NCBI GenBank assembly: GCA_026874595.1
Contig: CM049314.1
Span: 68,072,300 to 68,136,299 of the forward strand
Length of the DNA: 64,000 nucleotides
From: Sipunculus nudus
Lineage: Eukaryota; Annelida; Sipuncula; Golfingiida; Sipunculidae
Direction of reading: 5' to 3'
In this document: positions 62,818-64,000 of the stretch, in pieces
How the letters are laid out: each line of letters opens with the position of its first letter
Numbering within the stretch: the first letter of the stretch is position 1
Program-made: the position numbers and the translations under genes
Notes under the pieces: model-generated
Database searches by the model: none
What the model was told of the DNA's origin: nothing
Seen by the model: only the letters and a program-made list of their open reading frames with translations

Positions 62818-63824
62818 ATGGAACCACGAAATGGGTTAATATATTACACAATTCCTGATTTTAGCAACAGTATTCAATTATGTGCGAATGTAGTTATTTA
62901 TGAATTCCAAAGGAATTATTTTTTTTTCAAAGTGAAATCAAATAATCAGGTTATGATTGTAGAATGTCCAACCGGATCCAAGGTCAAACTGCGGGCCTTA
63001 CCGTCCGGCGCCGGAAACTAGACTCCTCGTAGAACCTAGAGAATTAGACGATGATGACCATGATACTATTTGTATGATCGGAGTGGATGCCCAGGGGAAC
63101 GTGGTTACGGGCACCAGTACGAACGGACTTGATTTCAAAGTACCCGGGTGAGTACGCATAAGCGGATTATAGGTATTTTCTCACCATATAAAACCTGAAT
63201 ATGAAAATCCTCAAACACAAAAATATTACGTAACCACAAGAATATAAAGCATGGATGGTAATCCTTAAAATTATGGCCACTGTCTTATAAATATTAGGCA
63301 TTTAGGGATTAATATTAAGTTAAACCTTGAAATTACGACCACCAACGGGACCTCGATAAGGTGGTCGCCTTTTCGAGGTGGTCGTTTACATAAAGAGCGT
63401 CTCACATAAAGAGCAAATAAGAATCGGATACGTGACCAAGTGGTGGTTAGTGGTTTTGAGATGGTCACTAACCCGAGGTGGTCGTCTGGTGAGGTTTTCA
63501 TATTATAATATATATGTGTGTGAGGGTGTGCGTGTGTGTAGAAAGAGAGAGACAGATAGAGACAGAGAGAGAACAAGAGAGACACAGAGAGAGCGAGAGT
63601 TACACAGCGAGAGAGAGATAGAGAAAGAGAGAAAGAGAGGGGGGGGGGTTAAAAGAGGGGGCCTTGAGTCATAATGTGTTATGTCCTAATTTATGTGTTT
63701 TATTTGACTCACACAGACGAGTCGGTGATACACCTGTTGTCGGAGCTGGAGGGTTTGCAGACAATGAAGCAGGTGGCGCTGCGGCCATGGGTAACGGAGA
63801 CATTATCCTCAGGTTCTTACCCAG
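56033..63824 (+). CDS. AGA: Aspartylglucosaminidase (N4-(beta-N-acetylglucosaminyl)-L-asparaginase), exons 1-6; 3' end beyond window
   Basis: Lysosomal enzyme that cleaves the GlcNAc-Asn link during glycoprotein breakdown; Ntn-hydrolase made as a proenzyme that cuts itself. Exons 56033-56153, 60463-60619, 61365-61477, 62495-62607, 62963-63147 and 63717-63824 join in phase (797 nt, about 265 of an expected 340-350 codons). In order: signal peptide [29 protein letters not shown]; cysteine pair [45 protein letters not shown]; self-cleavage site HDTI with Thr203 as the expected nucleophile (human mature-chain numbering is close, Thr206); [39 protein letters not shown]. All key residues of this part are present, so the gene looks functional. 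Intron 1 (4.3 kb) has collected a SINE and a tandem-array element. A broken copy lies at 15.4-17.6 kb. Confidence 0.95.
56353..56632 (+). mobile_element. tRNA-derived SINE, copy 2, in AGA intron 1
   Basis: The head has a good A box ('tggctgagtggtagagc'), but the B box has been lost ('gggagatctcagcc'). The body matches the copy at 6.7 kb. Same orientation as the AGA gene. A C run follows at about 56657-56670. Confidence 0.8.
56935..58141 (+). repeat. Tandem-array element, island C (both ends recognisable), in AGA intron 1
   Basis: Opens 'acaagtgacccgggggtcat' then 'gacgctcagct', as island A does, and closes 'cagacggacgacg' then 'gtcagctaagctaaaa', as island B does. Inside are units of roughly 285-320 bp marked by 'gcatgcaaagaatcatggtgat', 'ttggagcttttgta' and 'aggatatg(g)gtaacagagacctaattt'. 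This is the best guide to the whole element, about 1.2 kb with short arms around a tandem core. Frames of 60-73 codons inside repeat with the unit and are not genes. Confidence 0.8.
58218..58280. repeat. (CT)n microsatellite
   Basis: About 30 CT units in AGA intron 1. Confidence 0.95.
60178..60290. repeat. Short dispersed repeat in AGA intron 1
   Basis: 'cttatatagcgcaacat' then 'gatgcgcttcac' mirrors the pattern at 23045-23095, suggesting a second copy of that dispersed element. Confidence 0.5.
62762..62816. repeat. (AT)n microsatellite in AGA intron 4
   Basis: AT run just upstream of exon 5. It lies inside a spurious 114-codon frame that overlaps the start of exon 5 in the wrong frame. Confidence 0.9.
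63320..63500. repeat. Clustered GGTGGTCG words in AGA intron 5
   Basis: 'aggtggtcg' or its complement recurs five or six times ('acgaccacc', 'aaggtggtcgcc', 'gaggtggtcgttt', 'gaggtggtcgtc'), with 'ataaagagc' repeated between. A short degenerate repeat. Confidence 0.6.
63535..63655. repeat. GA-rich purine tract in AGA intron 5
   Basis: Imperfect (GA)n ending in a G run, about 60 bp before the exon 6 acceptor. It produces the Arg/Glu-rich frame on the + strand. Confidence 0.9.
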
Positions 63825-64000
63825 GTAGGTTTACACATCCCATCATCTCACCCTTATCATCCTATCTGAATTTGTTTTTATTATTTTCTCTCATTCTCTC
63901 GAAGGTTAAAAGCGTGGTTTTGCAATCAATAGCTTCCACATTCACTTTCTGTTGTCCTTTCATGTATTTCAGGCACTCTATAAAAATAATACCCCATTGG

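Noticed and set aside
1-64000. LTR retroelements or other virus-like elements
   Set aside because: I saw no paired long terminal repeats, no primer site next to a repeat, and no gag, protease or integrase-like blocks; the only reverse transcriptase is of LINE type.

Overview
The window is nuclear DNA of an animal, most likely a marine mollusc and perhaps a bivalve. It is AT-rich, its genes are split by GT-AG introns, and it is crowded with microsatellites, tRNA-derived SINE copies, tandem-array elements of the kind known from bivalves, and a LINE remnant. The taxon is inferred from this character, not from a marker gene. Long stretches hold no gene I can recognise, and most short open frames are noise.

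Three host genes are supported, all on the + strand. The first is an intronless rhodopsin-like receptor at 11267-12202. The second is a four-exon secreted C-type lectin at 43790-45517, with a signal peptide, a PAN/apple-like cysteine module and a CTLD carrying QPD and WND. Its exons join in phase to exactly 244 codons plus a stop. The third is lysosomal aspartylglucosaminidase (AGA), whose first six exons lie at 56033-63824 and whose last exons fall beyond the right edge.

Both multi-exon genes have dead relatives nearby. A broken AGA copy (exons equivalent to 5, 6 and 7) lies at 15386-17607. It is followed by a minisatellite that starts at its last splice donor, and then by a scrap of CTLD exon at 18630-18781. 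Lectin 5' ends (promoter-like block, leader exon, exons 1-2) recur as fossils at about 33.7-34.65 kb and 35.4-35.73 kb. A fourth lectin locus, reduced to its last exon and with a premature stop, lies at 50895-51136. Shared non-coding blocks at about 36.5, 37.9, 46.1 and 49.8 kb show that the 33-51 kb region grew by repeated segmental duplication.

Mobile and repetitive DNA: a decayed copy of a large, high-copy invertebrate gene family with a FEN/PIN-like C-terminal domain (about 26.54-30.12 kb); an L1-like LINE 3' end (about 47.94-49.62 kb); two tRNA-derived SINEs (6.7 and 56.35 kb); three islands of one tandem-array element family (3.09-5.54, 53.29-54.45 and 56.94-58.14 kb), the first showing nested amplification from about 165 to 337 to 674 bp; and a nearly perfect 30-bp satellite (39365-39935) that is open in frame on both strands. 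I saw no rRNA gene, no genuine tRNA gene, no CRISPR array and no clear LTR element.
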